NCBI RefSeq assembly: GCF_003075375.1
Contig: NZ_QDFT01000024.1
Span: 1 to 47,435, forward strand
DNA: 47,435 bases
Direction: 5' to 3'
Source of the DNA: Microbacterium testaceum
GTDB lineage: Bacteria; Actinomycetota; Actinomycetes; Actinomycetales; Microbacteriaceae
Shown in pieces: positions 1-7,920 of this stretch (positions are counted from its first letter, which is position 1; every line of letters starts with the position of its first letter). The notes under the pieces are model-generated. The model made no database searches, was not told the origin of the DNA, and saw only the letters and a program-made list of their open reading frames with translations. A program made the position numbers and the translations under genes.

Positions 1-304
1 CGTCCGTGCCGCCGCCTTCGGGCGCGGCGTCATCATCATGGACGAGCCGACGGCCGCTCTGGGCGTGAAGGAGTCCGGACAGGTCATCGACCTCATCCGC
101 TCCATCAAGGACCGCGGCATCCCCGTGATCCTCATCAGCCACGACATGCCCCACGTGTTCGAGATCGCGGATCGAATCCACGTCCACCGGCTCGGCCAGC
201 GCGCGGGCGTGGTCGATCCGAAGCAGCGCAGCATGTCGGAGGTCGTCGCCCTGATGACCGGTGCCGAGCGGCCCACCGACGACGAGCGCGCGGGACGTGT
301 CTGA
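1..304 (+). CDS. Sugar ABC transporter ATP-binding protein, C-terminal part (5' end outside window)
   Basis: The reading frame is open from base 2 and ends at TGA 302-304; the gene begins before the window. Visible are the Walker B/D-loop region VIIMDEPTAALGV (about residues 10-22 of the fragment) and the switch histidine in LISHDMPHVFEIADR, followed by a short tail ending in MTGAE. This tail is typical of carbohydrate (CUT2) importers of the FrcA/RbsA type, where the ATPase energises monosaccharide uptake at the membrane. The stop overlaps the next gene's GTG by 8 nt, and two sugar kinases follow, as in the frcBCAK fructose operon of Sinorhizobium. Fructose as substrate is an inference from this gene order; the Walker A half is not visible. 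Confidence 0.88.
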   Translation, partial: VRAAAFGRGVIIMDEPTAALGVKESGQVIDLIRSIKDRGIPVILISHDMPHVFEIADRIHVHRLGQRAGVVDPKQRSMSEVVALMTGAERPTDDERAGRV

Positions 305-1259
305 ACCGCGAGGCGTCTTCGTCGGGCTGACGACGCTGGACGTGGTCCACGTCGTGGACCGCGCTCCGGCGCCGAACGAGAAGGTCACCGCCACGGCGCA
401 GTTCCTCGCGGCGGGGGGACCCGCGGCGAACGCGGCGGTGACCTTCGCCGCGCTGGGCGGACAGGCGACGCTGGTCACGGCCATCGGGCGCGGCTCCGTC
501 GCGGAGGTCATCGTCGCGGACCTCGAGCGGCACGGCGTGCGCATCGTCGACCTCACTCCCGATGAGGGGGATCGCGCACCGGTGTCCGCCGTCAGTGTGA
601 ACCCCGCGAAGGCCCAGCGCAGTGTCGTGTCGATCGACGCGACCGGCGCGAGCGTCGCCGCCCCGGCGTCGGCGGATGCACGGGCTCTCGTCGGCGAGGC
701 AGCCGTCGTGCTGATCGACGGCCACCATCCCGCACTCGCCGTGGCCGTCGCCGGGGCCGCGCGGGCGGCCGGGCTGCCCGTCGTCGTCGACGCCGGTCGC
801 TGGAAGCCGGTGATGGCCGATCTGATCGATCTCGACCCGCACATGCTCTGCTCGGACGACTTCCGCCTGCCCGGCACCGACTCGGCCGACGACAGCGCGC
901 GGGAGCTGCGACAGCTGGTCGGCACCGTCGTGACGACGCACGGCGGTGCCCCCGTCGATTACCGGGAGAGGGGCGAGCCGGAGGGCCGCATAGAGGTACC
1001 GCCCGTGAACGCGATCGATACGCTCGGAGCCGGAGACGTCTTCCACGGCGCCTACGCGTTCGCCCTCGCCGCCGGGGAGGCGGACATCCGGGAGCGCATC
1101 GCCTTCGCCGCCCGTATCGCCGGGCGGCGGGTGGCGACGATGGGGCCGCGGGAGTGGCTCACCGCCCTCCACGCACCCTCCGCCCCCTCTCCCTCTCCCT
1201 CTGTCCCCACGCACTCCGACCCGTCATCCCCCGGTGCCGAGAAACAGGTTCGACCATGA
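297..1259 (+). CDS. PfkB/ribokinase-family carbohydrate kinase
   Basis: A 320-residue protein from GTG 297, which overlaps the upstream ATPase stop by 8 nt. A longer reading from GTG 261 adds 12 residues without homology. The PfkB fold is shown by the N-terminal FVGLTTLDVVHVVDR and by PAANAAVTFAALGG, the sugar-binding glycine-rich motif. The C-terminal signature DTLGAGD (residues 241-247) places catalytic Asp at 247. The family transfers phosphate from ATP to a sugar such as fructose, ribose or 2-keto-3-deoxygluconate. The gene is translationally coupled to the importer ATPase on one side and, by ATGA, to the P-loop kinase on the other, so it probably phosphorylates the imported sugar. The last 30 residues are a low-complexity Pro/Ser tail. 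The exact substrate cannot be read from sequence. Confidence 0.88.
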   Translation: MSEPRGVFVGLTTLDVVHVVDRAPAPNEKVTATAQFLAAGGPAANAAVTFAALGGQATLVTAIGRGSVAEVIVADLERHGVRIVDLTPDEGDRAPVSAVSVNPAKAQRSVVSIDATGASVAAPASADARALVGEAAVVLIDGHHPALAVAVAGAARAAGLPVVVDAGRWKPVMADLIDLDPHMLCSDDFRLPGTDSADDSARELRQLVGTVVTTHGGAPVDYRERGEPEGRIEVPPVNAIDTLGAGDVFHGAYAFALAAGEADIRERIAFAARIAGRRVATMGPREWLTALHAPSAPSPSPSVPTHSDPSSPGAEKQVRP

Positions 1260-1915
1260 CCACTCCTTTCACCCCGACCGTCGAGGAGCTCACCCTCGCC
1301 GACGTCGTCGCCCAGGCCCGCACGCTGGCCGTGCCCAAAACTCGCCGTATCCTCGGCCTCACCGGCGCTCCCGGAGCCGGGAAGTCGACGGTGGCGGCAC
1401 ATATCGTCGAGGCCCTGGGCCACGAGAGCGCCGTCCTCGTCCCGATGGACGGCTTCCACCTCGCGAACGAGGTCCTGCTCTCGCTCGGACGCCGCGATCG
1501 TAAGGGTGCGCACGACACCTTCGACGACGACGGATACGCCCATCTGATCGAGCGCATCCACGCGCAGAAGCAAACGGACGCCGTGATCTACGCACCGGTC
1601 TTCCGGCGCGAGATCGAGGAGCCGATCGGCTCGAGCATCGGCATTCATCCCGAGACGCCGCTCGTCGTCACGGAGGGCAACTACCTCCTGCTCGATAAGG
1701 ACGCGTGGCCGAAGGCCCGGGCGGCCGTGGATACCGTCTGGTTCCTCGCCCCGGCCGAGGATATGCGCCACGAGCGGCTCATCCGACGCCACCAGGCCTA
1801 TGGCAAGTCCATCGACGACGCGCGGTTCTGGACCCTCGGTTCGGACCAGATCAACGCCGACCTCATCCACTCGACCGCACGTCACGCCGATCGGGTCATC
1901 CGGATCATCGACTGA
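1256..1915 (+). CDS. P-loop nucleoside/sugar kinase (FrcK/uridine kinase-like)
   Basis: 219 residues from ATG 1256, whose ATGA overlaps the stop of the PfkB gene. The Walker A motif GAPGAGKST lies at residues 37-45, followed by the substrate-loop motif MDGFHL (64-69). The late segment HERLIRRHQAYGK looks like the lid arginines of uridine kinase/pantothenate kinase-like proteins. Database members are usually called nucleoside/nucleotide kinase family protein. The S. meliloti frcBCAK operon carries a similar P-loop kinase, FrcK, next to the fructose importer, and the order here (ATPase, PfkB kinase, P-loop kinase) resembles it. It is the last gene of its operon and is followed 14 nt later by a terminator-like hairpin. 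The phosphate acceptor is not established. Confidence 0.85.
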   Translation: MTTPFTPTVEELTLADVVAQARTLAVPKTRRILGLTGAPGAGKSTVAAHIVEALGHESAVLVPMDGFHLANEVLLSLGRRDRKGAHDTFDDDGYAHLIERIHAQKQTDAVIYAPVFRREIEEPIGSSIGIHPETPLVVTEGNYLLLDKDAWPKARAAVDTVWFLAPAEDMRHERLIRRHQAYGKSIDDARFWTLGSDQINADLIHSTARHADRVIRIID

Positions 1916-2220
1916 CCGAGAGCACCGAGGCCCCGGTCCTCGCGGAACCCCCGTTCCGTGATCGCCGGGGCTTCGTCGTTCCCCCGACGCTTGAACGGAC
2001 GGACGCGGGGCCGGCGACGCGGCTCCGGTCGAGGAGAGCAGGGAACGGGTGGATGCCGGGATCCCGGCGGCGCAACTCCGGCAGGGGCGGGGTGGACACC
2101 GGAGACCCGGAGCACTCCTACGGCCAAGAGCGGCGGACGCGTGCACGACTCGGGCCGGGACTCGCCGGTCCGCGCGTGCATGCGCGACTGCGGACGAACG
2201 GCGGATCCCGGCCCCGCCGG
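1916..2220. other. Convergent intergenic region without a gene
   Basis: 305 bases between the + strand kinase operon and the - strand DeoR gene. The first 56 bases hold a nested hairpin (separate entry). In the remaining 250 bases the ORFs on either strand are short, arginine/proline-rich and start without a ribosome binding site. No gene, tRNA or convincing promoter was seen. Confidence 0.6.
1930..1971 (+). terminator. Nested hairpin, probable bidirectional terminator
   Basis: An outer stem GCCCCGG (1930-1936) pairs with CCGGGGC (1965-1971). An inner stem CGGAAC (1943-1948) pairs with GTTCCG (1953-1958) around a CCCC loop, with a 6+6 nt internal loop between them. The TTCGTCGTT that follows is only weakly T-rich. 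Its place 15 bp after the last gene of a + operon and before a convergent - operon fits a terminator. Confidence 0.6.
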
Positions 2221-3078
2221 TCAGGTGGACAGGCCGGCGGGCCGCTTCGCCGGACCGGCGGGTACGATGACCACCTCGACACCGGCGTCCTGGTCGAAGG
2301 GACGGAGCTGCTCGGCCGTGGCACCGTCGTCGGTGATGAGCGTGTAGCCCCCGGACAGCACGGCCCACGCGGTGAAGGGGGCGTTGCCGAGTTTGGACGA
2401 GTCGGCGAGCACGTGCGTGCGCAGCGCGTTGCGCGACATCGATTCCTTGATGATCGTCTGCGTGAGGTCGGCCTCGCAGATACCCCGGCCCGCGACGATG
2501 CCGTCGGCCCCGAGGAAGGCATGGTCGGCGCTCACCCGGCGCAGCGCCTCCTCGGAAAGGGGGCCCACCGTGCTCTGACTCGGCCTGCGCAGCTCTCCTC
2601 CGAGGAAGATGACCGTGAAGGGCGCCTCCATGAGCGTGGGCAGTTCGGTGAGAGAGTTCGTGATGACCGTCAGATTGCGGAACGACGTCAGACCGGGCAC
2701 GAGCTGGCCGACCGTCGTCCCGCCGTCGAGGAAGACCGTGTCCCCATCGGCGACGAGTTCGAGGGCGCGCCGTGCGATGGCGTGCTTCTGCTCCCAGGCC
2801 TGGCCGTCGCGCTCATCGACCGTGGTCTCGTGCCCGTGGCCCGTGAGGAGGGCTCCGCCGTAGGTGCGCGTGATGCGTCCGTCGCGTCGCAACTCGGCCA
2901 GGTCGCGACGGATGGTCGACGGCGAGACGGCGAGCATCGCACTGAGACTCTCGACCGCTGTCTCACCCGACTGCACCATGGCGACGATGCGTTCGCGGCG
3001 TACCCGAGTGGCGCCGCGGGCTCCCGACGAGGCCGCCGGGGCGGGGACCGCGGACGACGGTGACGCGCTGTGTCGCAT
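2221..3078 (-). CDS. DeoR-family transcriptional regulator
   Basis: 285 residues. An N-terminal helix-turn-helix (about 40-78, with LSAMLAVSPSTIRRDLAEL and the wing GRITRTYGGALL) is followed by the DeoR sugar-phosphate sensor domain. The domain's hallmark DGDTVFLDGGTTVGQLV binds a phosphorylated metabolite. The family mostly represses sugar catabolism operons and is released by a sugar phosphate. It is the last gene of the - strand operon, 9 nt after pdxA2, so it is probably co-transcribed with the enzymes it controls. Its likely target is the repeat-rich promoter at 9286-9351. No good ribosome binding site precedes the ATG. The first ~25 residues are Ala/Ser/Pro-rich and precede the usual family start (RRERIVAMV), so the true start may be internal. 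Confidence 0.9.
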   Translation of the reverse strand: MRHSASPSSAVPAPAASSGARGATRVRRERIVAMVQSGETAVESLSAMLAVSPSTIRRDLAELRRDGRITRTYGGALLTGHGHETTVDERDGQAWEQKHAIARRALELVADGDTVFLDGGTTVGQLVPGLTSFRNLTVITNSLTELPTLMEAPFTVIFLGGELRRPSQSTVGPLSEEALRRVSADHAFLGADGIVAGRGICEADLTQTIIKESMSRNALRTHVLADSSKLGNAPFTAWAVLSGGYTLITDDGATAEQLRPFDQDAGVEVVIVPAGPAKRPAGLST

Positions 3079-3087
3079 GGAACGTGT

Positions 3088-4080
3088 CTATCGCACTCGG
3101 GCCAACAGGACAGCCTGGCGAAGCGCCTCGGTCATGCCCGCCCCGTCTGCGATCCCCTTGCCGGCGATGTCGAACGCCGTCCCGTGGTCGACCGAGGTGC
3201 GCACCACGGGGAGTCCCACCGTGATGTTGACGCCGGCATCGATGCCGAGCACCTTGACGGGGCAGTGCCCCTGGTCGTGGTACATGGCCACGACGATGTC
3301 GAAATCGCCGCGCACCGCACGGAAGAAGGCGGTGTCTGCGGGCACGGGACCCTGCGCGTCGATGCCCTGCTCGCGGGCGTTCTCGATCCCCGGCATGATC
3401 TTGAGCTCCTCCTCGGCGTAGCCGAAGAGGCCGTTCTCACCCCCGTGGGGATTGATCGCGCAGACCGCGATGCGGGGCTTCTCGACGCCCGCGTCGACGA
3501 GGGTCCGGTGCGCGCGTTCGATGGTGCGGGTCACCAGGCCCGGCTCGATGCGGTCGATCGCGTCGATGAGCCCGAGGTGGGTCGTCACGTGGATGACGCG
3601 CAGCGACCGCGCGCTCAGCATCATGGACACCTCCTCGGTCCCGGTCAGGTCGGCGAGCAGTTCGGTATGGCCCGGGTAGATGTGCCCCGCCAGGTGCAAC
3701 GCCTGCTTGTTCAGCGGCGCCGTGCAGATGGCATCCACGGATCCATCGACGGCGAGGTCGACGGCGCGCGCGATGTACCGGTACGCGGCGTCTCCCGCGG
3801 CGGCCGAGAGCTGGCCGAAGACGACCTCGGGGGTGACGTTGGCGAGATCGATCACGGGCACGGCCCTGCCGTCGAAGTCCGCCTCATCGGGGTGCTCGAC
3901 CGCGACGAACTCCACATCCGAGCCGAGGGTGGAGGCGACGTCGCGCAGCCAGGTGAGGTCGCCGATGACGACGGCGCGGGTGCTCTCGCGCACGGTCGGG
4001 TCCGCGAGGGCCTTCACGATGATCTCGGGGCCGACGCCCGCGGGGTCTCCCATGGTGATGGCGATGCGTGGACTGGTCAT
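3088..4080 (-). CDS. pdxA2: PdxA2-type 4-phospho-D-threonate/erythronate 3-dehydrogenase
   Basis: 330 residues, full length for the PdxA family. It opens with MGDPAGVGPEI and has the three expected metal histidines: THLG (His168), NPHGGE (His212) and YHDQGH (His268). CTAPLNKQALHLAG and SVDHGTAFDIAG are also present. Classical PdxA oxidises 4-phosphohydroxy-L-threonine in vitamin B6 synthesis. PdxA2 paralogues next to DUF1537 kinases oxidise 4-phospho-D-threonate or -erythronate, which decarboxylates to dihydroxyacetone phosphate. The kinase stop overlaps this start by ATGA, so the catabolic role is strongly favoured. Actinobacteria normally make PLP with PdxS/PdxT, which also argues against a biosynthetic role. 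Which epimer is used cannot be told. Confidence 0.9.
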   Translation of the reverse strand: MTSPRIAITMGDPAGVGPEIIVKALADPTVRESTRAVVIGDLTWLRDVASTLGSDVEFVAVEHPDEADFDGRAVPVIDLANVTPEVVFGQLSAAAGDAAYRYIARAVDLAVDGSVDAICTAPLNKQALHLAGHIYPGHTELLADLTGTEEVSMMLSARSLRVIHVTTHLGLIDAIDRIEPGLVTRTIERAHRTLVDAGVEKPRIAVCAINPHGGENGLFGYAEEELKIMPGIENAREQGIDAQGPVPADTAFFRAVRGDFDIVVAMYHDQGHCPVKVLGIDAGVNITVGLPVVRTSVDHGTAFDIAGKGIADGAGMTEALRQAVLLARVR

Positions 4081-5360
4081 TGTGCTCCTTCGAGTTGCCG
4101 CTGCAGATGGATGACGGCGCGGATCAGGGCTTCATCGTCGCCGAACGATCCGGCTTTCGAGACGAAGGGGAAGGCCGCCTGGGGTGCGTTCAGCCCGGGC
4201 TCGGCGAGCCCCGCGGCCATGCCGCCGTCGAGGGACGCCGTCACGTGGAGCGTGAGGACGCCCAGTTGCTTGAAGCTCTGGCGGGAGGTCTCGCCGCCGA
4301 CGACCACGATCCCGTCGACGTAGCCGCGGAGTTCCGCAACCACGGCGGCGATGACGCGGGCGTGCTTCGGGTCGAGCGGGAGCGTGTCGTCGACAGGACG
4401 CTGCACCCCGATCGCGGCGACGGCGCCGGTCGCGAGGGCCGCCCGCAGCTCTCTGATGAGGCGCGAGACATCGCTGGGTTCTTCGGCGTAGCAGGCGACG
4501 GCCCCGTCGGCGACGAGCGCCTCGAGCTGGGCCGACGAGCGTGCGGATGCGCTCCCGGACACGACGAGGATGCGGGGATCGCGCCGGGTGGTGAGAGCAG
4601 GGAGGGCGGGTGCCGACTCATCATCTTCCCCCGCATCGAGCTGCGGAGACAGCTCGAGCGCGAGCTGGCGGAACAGACCGGCCGAACCCACCCAGAGAGC
4701 GACGGAGGACGCGACCCCGATCTCGACGATGCGGCGGAGGTCGGCATCCGTCTCCGCGTCGAAGACGTAGATGACCGGCCGTGGGTGCGGCGCACCGACG
4801 ACCTCGTTGCCGAAGCCGCCGGAGCGCAGCTCGTCCAGGCCCACCACGCGAACGGCGAACCCCGTCTGCTCGGCGAGCGCGCGCACGGTCGGCGCCGCGA
4901 ACCGCACGTAGCTCTCCGTATCGTCGAGGTCGACCCCGTCGACGACGACGCGAGATCCCCGGGTGATCCTGCCCTGCTCCGGTAGCGCCGGGGCGAGGAA
5001 GACCGGGCCGGGCTGCTCGAGCCGTGACACGACCGCGCGGATGTCGGATGCGATGGAGCCCCGCAGGAGGGAATCGATCTTCAAACCGAGGCGCATCGCC
5101 GGGGTCTCGAGGACGAGGTCGATGCAGCGGTCCCTCTTGTCCACTGCGGCGAACGGGGAGAGGTCGCGGGTGTCGGAGCACAGGATGCGCACGTCGGCCC
5201 CGCGACCGGGGCGGGCGTCGATCGCGGACGATGGGATGACCTGGGTCGTGAAGCCGTGCGCGGAGAAGGGGGCGGCCGCGTCGAGAGCCCCGGTGAGGTC
5301 GTCGGCGATCACCGCCACCCCTCGCCGCGTCTCCCGCTCGCCGTCGATGTGCGCCCTCAT
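4077..5360 (-). CDS. Four-carbon acid sugar kinase (DUF1537 family, DtnK/OtnK-like)
   Basis: 427 residues. The N-terminal SBD domain opens with VAVIADDLTGALDAA (ADDLTGA at 19-25, the acid-sugar binding motif). The C-terminal nucleotide-binding domain carries GIVVVGGETSRQSF (GGET from residue 355) and a glycine-rich AGSFG. DUF1537 enzymes phosphorylate tetronates at O4. When followed directly by PdxA2, without the dehydrogenase of the L-threonate pathway, they act on D-threonate or D-erythronate. The start codon overlaps the aldehyde dehydrogenase stop (TGATG) and the stop overlaps pdxA2 (ATGA), so the three enzymes should be made together. No missing key residues were noticed. Confidence 0.9.
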   Translation of the reverse strand: MRAHIDGERETRRGVAVIADDLTGALDAAAPFSAHGFTTQVIPSSAIDARPGRGADVRILCSDTRDLSPFAAVDKRDRCIDLVLETPAMRLGLKIDSLLRGSIASDIRAVVSRLEQPGPVFLAPALPEQGRITRGSRVVVDGVDLDDTESYVRFAAPTVRALAEQTGFAVRVVGLDELRSGGFGNEVVGAPHPRPVIYVFDAETDADLRRIVEIGVASSVALWVGSAGLFRQLALELSPQLDAGEDDESAPALPALTTRRDPRILVVSGSASARSSAQLEALVADGAVACYAEEPSDVSRLIRELRAALATGAVAAIGVQRPVDDTLPLDPKHARVIAAVVAELRGYVDGIVVVGGETSRQSFKQLGVLTLHVTASLDGGMAAGLAEPGLNAPQAAFPFVSKAGSFGDDEALIRAVIHLQRQLEGAQ

Positions 5361-6823
5361 CAGGACCGTTGCGACGTGTGGCGGACGTAGGTGGTCTGTC
5401 GGCGGAAGAACTGGTCGAACCCGTGCGGGCCGTCGTCACCGCCCAGTCCGCTCTCGCGGAAGCCGGTGTGGAAACCGTTCATCTCCTCGGGGCCCGTGCG
5501 ATTGACGTACACCTCGCCGAAGCTGAGGTCGTCGCTCGCGCGGAACGCGGTGTCGAGGCTCGAGGTGAAGACGTAGGCCGACAGCCCGTAGTTCGTGTCG
5601 TTCGCCCGCGCCACGACCTCGTCCCACGTGTCGAACACGCTGATGGGCGAGACGGGCCCGAACACCTCGTGTGTGAACACCGCCATCTCGTCGGTGACGT
5701 CGGCGAGCACGACCGGGTTCATCCAGTAGCCGGCCCGGAAGGCCTCGGCATCCGGAAGATCCGCCCCGAGAACGACGCGGGCGCCCTGCGCGGTGGACTC
5801 CGCCACCAGGGCCTGAGTCTTCTCGAGCTCGGCGCGGCTGACCTTGGGGCCGAGCTGCGTGGACTCGGAAAGGGGGTCGCCGACCACCAGCTCGCCGACC
5901 GCCGCGACGTAGCGCTCGACGAAGTCGTCGTATACGTCGCGATGCACGAAGATGCGCTCGGCGCAGATGCAGACCTGGCCGTTGTTCGCGTGCCGCGAGG
6001 CGACGGTCTCGGCCACGGCGTGATCGAGGTCAGCGTCGGGCATCACGATCAGCGGGGCGTTGCCGCCCAGCTCGAGCGAGACGGGCTTCACCTGGGATGC
6101 CGCCGCGGCGAGGATCGCCTTGCCGGCGAACGTGCTGCCGGTCATCGAGATCATCTGCGTGGCGCGGCTCGTGACGAGGGCCGAGCCGATGACCTCGCCC
6201 GGTCCCGTCACGACATTGACGAGGCCGGGCGGAAGCAGGCCGCTGTCATGGATGATGCGCGCGACGGCGAGCGCCGACAGCGGCGTCTTCTCGTCGGGCT
6301 TGACCACGATCGCGTTGCCCGCGGCGATCGCGGGAGCGACCTTGCGCGAGGTCAGCGCCGAGGGGTAGTTCCACGGGATGATCGCCCCGACCACGCCGTG
6401 CGGCCGGCGGCGGACCCACAGGCTCTCGCCCCTGTTGGGGGTGTAGCCCATCTCGTCCGTAAGGGTTTCGAGCAACGAGGCCGTGTAGCGGAAGTACCCC
6501 GACGTGGCGCCCGTCTCCCCCCGCGCCTCCGAGATGGGCTTGCCCACCTCCGCGACCAGCAGCTGCGCGAGCTCCTCGGCGTGCTCGTCGAGCAGATCGG
6601 CGATACGGCGCAGGATCGTGGCTCGCTCCCCCGGCGGCGTCGCCGCCCAGGGCCCCCACGCGCGGTCGGCGGCGGCCAGCGCGCGCTCGAGATCGTCGAC
6701 GCTGCCGTCGTGGACGACGGCGACGACCTCTTCCGTCGCGGGATTGCGCACATCGCGCGGAGCACCGCGACCGGTGGAGAGCTCGCCGGCGATGAGCAGA
6801 TCGGTGGTGATGGCGTTCGACAT
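5360..6823 (-). CDS. NAD(P)-dependent aldehyde dehydrogenase
   Basis: 487 residues, standard ALDH length. It shows the cofactor-site motif GAIIPWNYPSALT (about 147-159), VVKPDEKTPLSAL (173-185), general base Glu251 in SLELGGNAPL, and catalytic Cys285 in NNGQVCICAER. The family oxidises aldehydes to acids. Overall it resembles lactaldehyde/glycolaldehyde/succinate-semialdehyde dehydrogenases, which are hard to separate by sequence. It lies between an aldolase gene (37 nt upstream) and the tetronate kinase (1-nt overlap). The simplest role is to oxidise the aldehyde released by the aldolase to the acid the kinase uses, for example a tetrose to a tetronate. That substrate is inferred from context only. 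Confidence 0.88.
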   Translation of the reverse strand: MSNAITTDLLIAGELSTGRGAPRDVRNPATEEVVAVVHDGSVDDLERALAAADRAWGPWAATPPGERATILRRIADLLDEHAEELAQLLVAEVGKPISEARGETGATSGYFRYTASLLETLTDEMGYTPNRGESLWVRRRPHGVVGAIIPWNYPSALTSRKVAPAIAAGNAIVVKPDEKTPLSALAVARIIHDSGLLPPGLVNVVTGPGEVIGSALVTSRATQMISMTGSTFAGKAILAAAASQVKPVSLELGGNAPLIVMPDADLDHAVAETVASRHANNGQVCICAERIFVHRDVYDDFVERYVAAVGELVVGDPLSESTQLGPKVSRAELEKTQALVAESTAQGARVVLGADLPDAEAFRAGYWMNPVVLADVTDEMAVFTHEVFGPVSPISVFDTWDEVVARANDTNYGLSAYVFTSSLDTAFRASDDLSFGEVYVNRTGPEEMNGFHTGFRESGLGGDDGPHGFDQFFRRQTTYVRHTSQRS

Positions 6824-6860
6824 GATGACCTCTTTGCGTTCTTCTTCGGACGTCGTCGGA

Positions 6861-7874
6861 TCAGGCCCGTGCAGCCTCGGCGTGGTACGTCTCGTACCAC
6901 CCGCTCGAGACGCTCTCCGCGGAGAGCGACGGGCGGTAGGGGCGCGCGTGGGCGCGGGTGATGTCGGTCAGGTCCCGCAGGCGCTGTCGCGCCAGCTCGA
7001 TACCGATGTTCCAGGCTTCGTCGGTCGTCGCCGTGCCGGCTTCGCGCCAGATGGACCGTCCTGCGAGCCATCCGCTGGAACCCGCCTTCGACGACAGCTC
7101 GACCTGGTCGGCGAACTCGGCGAAATCGACGCCCGCCGAGAGGATCACCCACGGCACGTCGATCGCGGCATCCAGTTGCGCGAGGGCGTCCTCGGCGCGC
7201 GTCACGTCGCCACCCGCGCCGAGGTAGCCCGGGAACTCGGTCTTGAGCACGTCGGCTCCGAGCTCCACGGCGAGCCGGCCCGACTCCACGATCCCGTCGA
7301 TTCGCGCTTGCTTCCACTCAGACGAGGTCGGGTCTTCTCCGGCGAGCGGATGCCAGATGGGTTCGACCACGAGGGGCATCGCCCAGTCGGCGGCCTCCTT
7401 CGCGAGTGCGGAGACGAGGTCACGCTGCTGCGCGGCGAACGGCGACTCGGGGCGGTAGAACCACAGGAGCTTCGCGACGTCGGCCCCGGCGAGTTTCGCC
7501 TGGCGGATGCTCCACGTCTCGCGCATCCGCGTGGCCCGCTCGGTGGCATCGCCGAGGTAGCCGTCGTCCTCGAGGCTGACCATCACGCCGATGTCGCTGC
7601 CGATGGCATCCGACAGCACCGACTGGGCGTAGGAGTACTGCGGGTCGACGAGGAAGCCGCTCACCGACTCGCGCAGGCCGTCGATGACCCGGTGCTTGCC
7701 CGCGACCGTCTGCTCATAAGTGACGGTGGAGGGGTCGTCGTCGATGAGGATCTGGAAGTCGGAGAGGTGGTCGATCGCGCACAGCGTGAAGAAGCCGTCG
7801 GACGTCGTCGACCGACGCAGCGATCGGACCTTGCCCACGTCGTGGGGCAGCGGAGCGGAGGTGGAGTGAGACAC
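6861..7874 (-). CDS. LacD-like class I (tagatose/fructose-type) ketose-phosphate aldolase
   Basis: 337 residues from GTG 7874, chosen because AAGAAGG lies 7 nt upstream and the family begins at about this point. A longer reading from ATG 7934 would overlap the preceding gene by 14 nt. The LacD pattern is clear: LCAIDH (31-36), FLVDPQYSYAQ (74-84), AGADVAKLLWFYRP (129-142), the Schiff-base lysine candidate Lys211 in GADVLKTEFP, and WVILSAGVDFAEF (242-254). LacD cleaves tagatose 1,6-bisphosphate to DHAP and glyceraldehyde 3-phosphate. The family also includes the sulfofructose-1-phosphate aldolase YihT, so other ketose 1-phosphates are possible. It lies 46 nt after an ADP-dependent kinase gene, giving a kinase/aldolase pair. 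Confidence 0.87.
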   Translation of the reverse strand: MSHSTSAPLPHDVGKVRSLRRSTTSDGFFTLCAIDHLSDFQILIDDDPSTVTYEQTVAGKHRVIDGLRESVSGFLVDPQYSYAQSVLSDAIGSDIGVMVSLEDDGYLGDATERATRMRETWSIRQAKLAGADVAKLLWFYRPESPFAAQQRDLVSALAKEAADWAMPLVVEPIWHPLAGEDPTSSEWKQARIDGIVESGRLAVELGADVLKTEFPGYLGAGGDVTRAEDALAQLDAAIDVPWVILSAGVDFAEFADQVELSSKAGSSGWLAGRSIWREAGTATTDEAWNIGIELARQRLRDLTDITRAHARPYRPSLSAESVSSGWYETYHAEAARA

Positions 7875-7920
7875 GGAGGGACCTTCTTGTCGTAGGTGGT
7901 CTGTCGAGGTCGGAGCGAGT

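Noticed and set aside
3088..4080. Vitamin B6 biosynthetic PdxA
   Set aside because: It is translationally coupled to a DUF1537 kinase in a catabolic operon, and actinobacteria normally use PdxS/PdxT.
5369..6961. 530-residue + strand frame opposite the aldehyde dehydrogenase gene
   Set aside because: It is a codon-phase shadow with Arg/Gly/Asp-rich composition and no family motif; the - strand ALDH has all catalytic residues.
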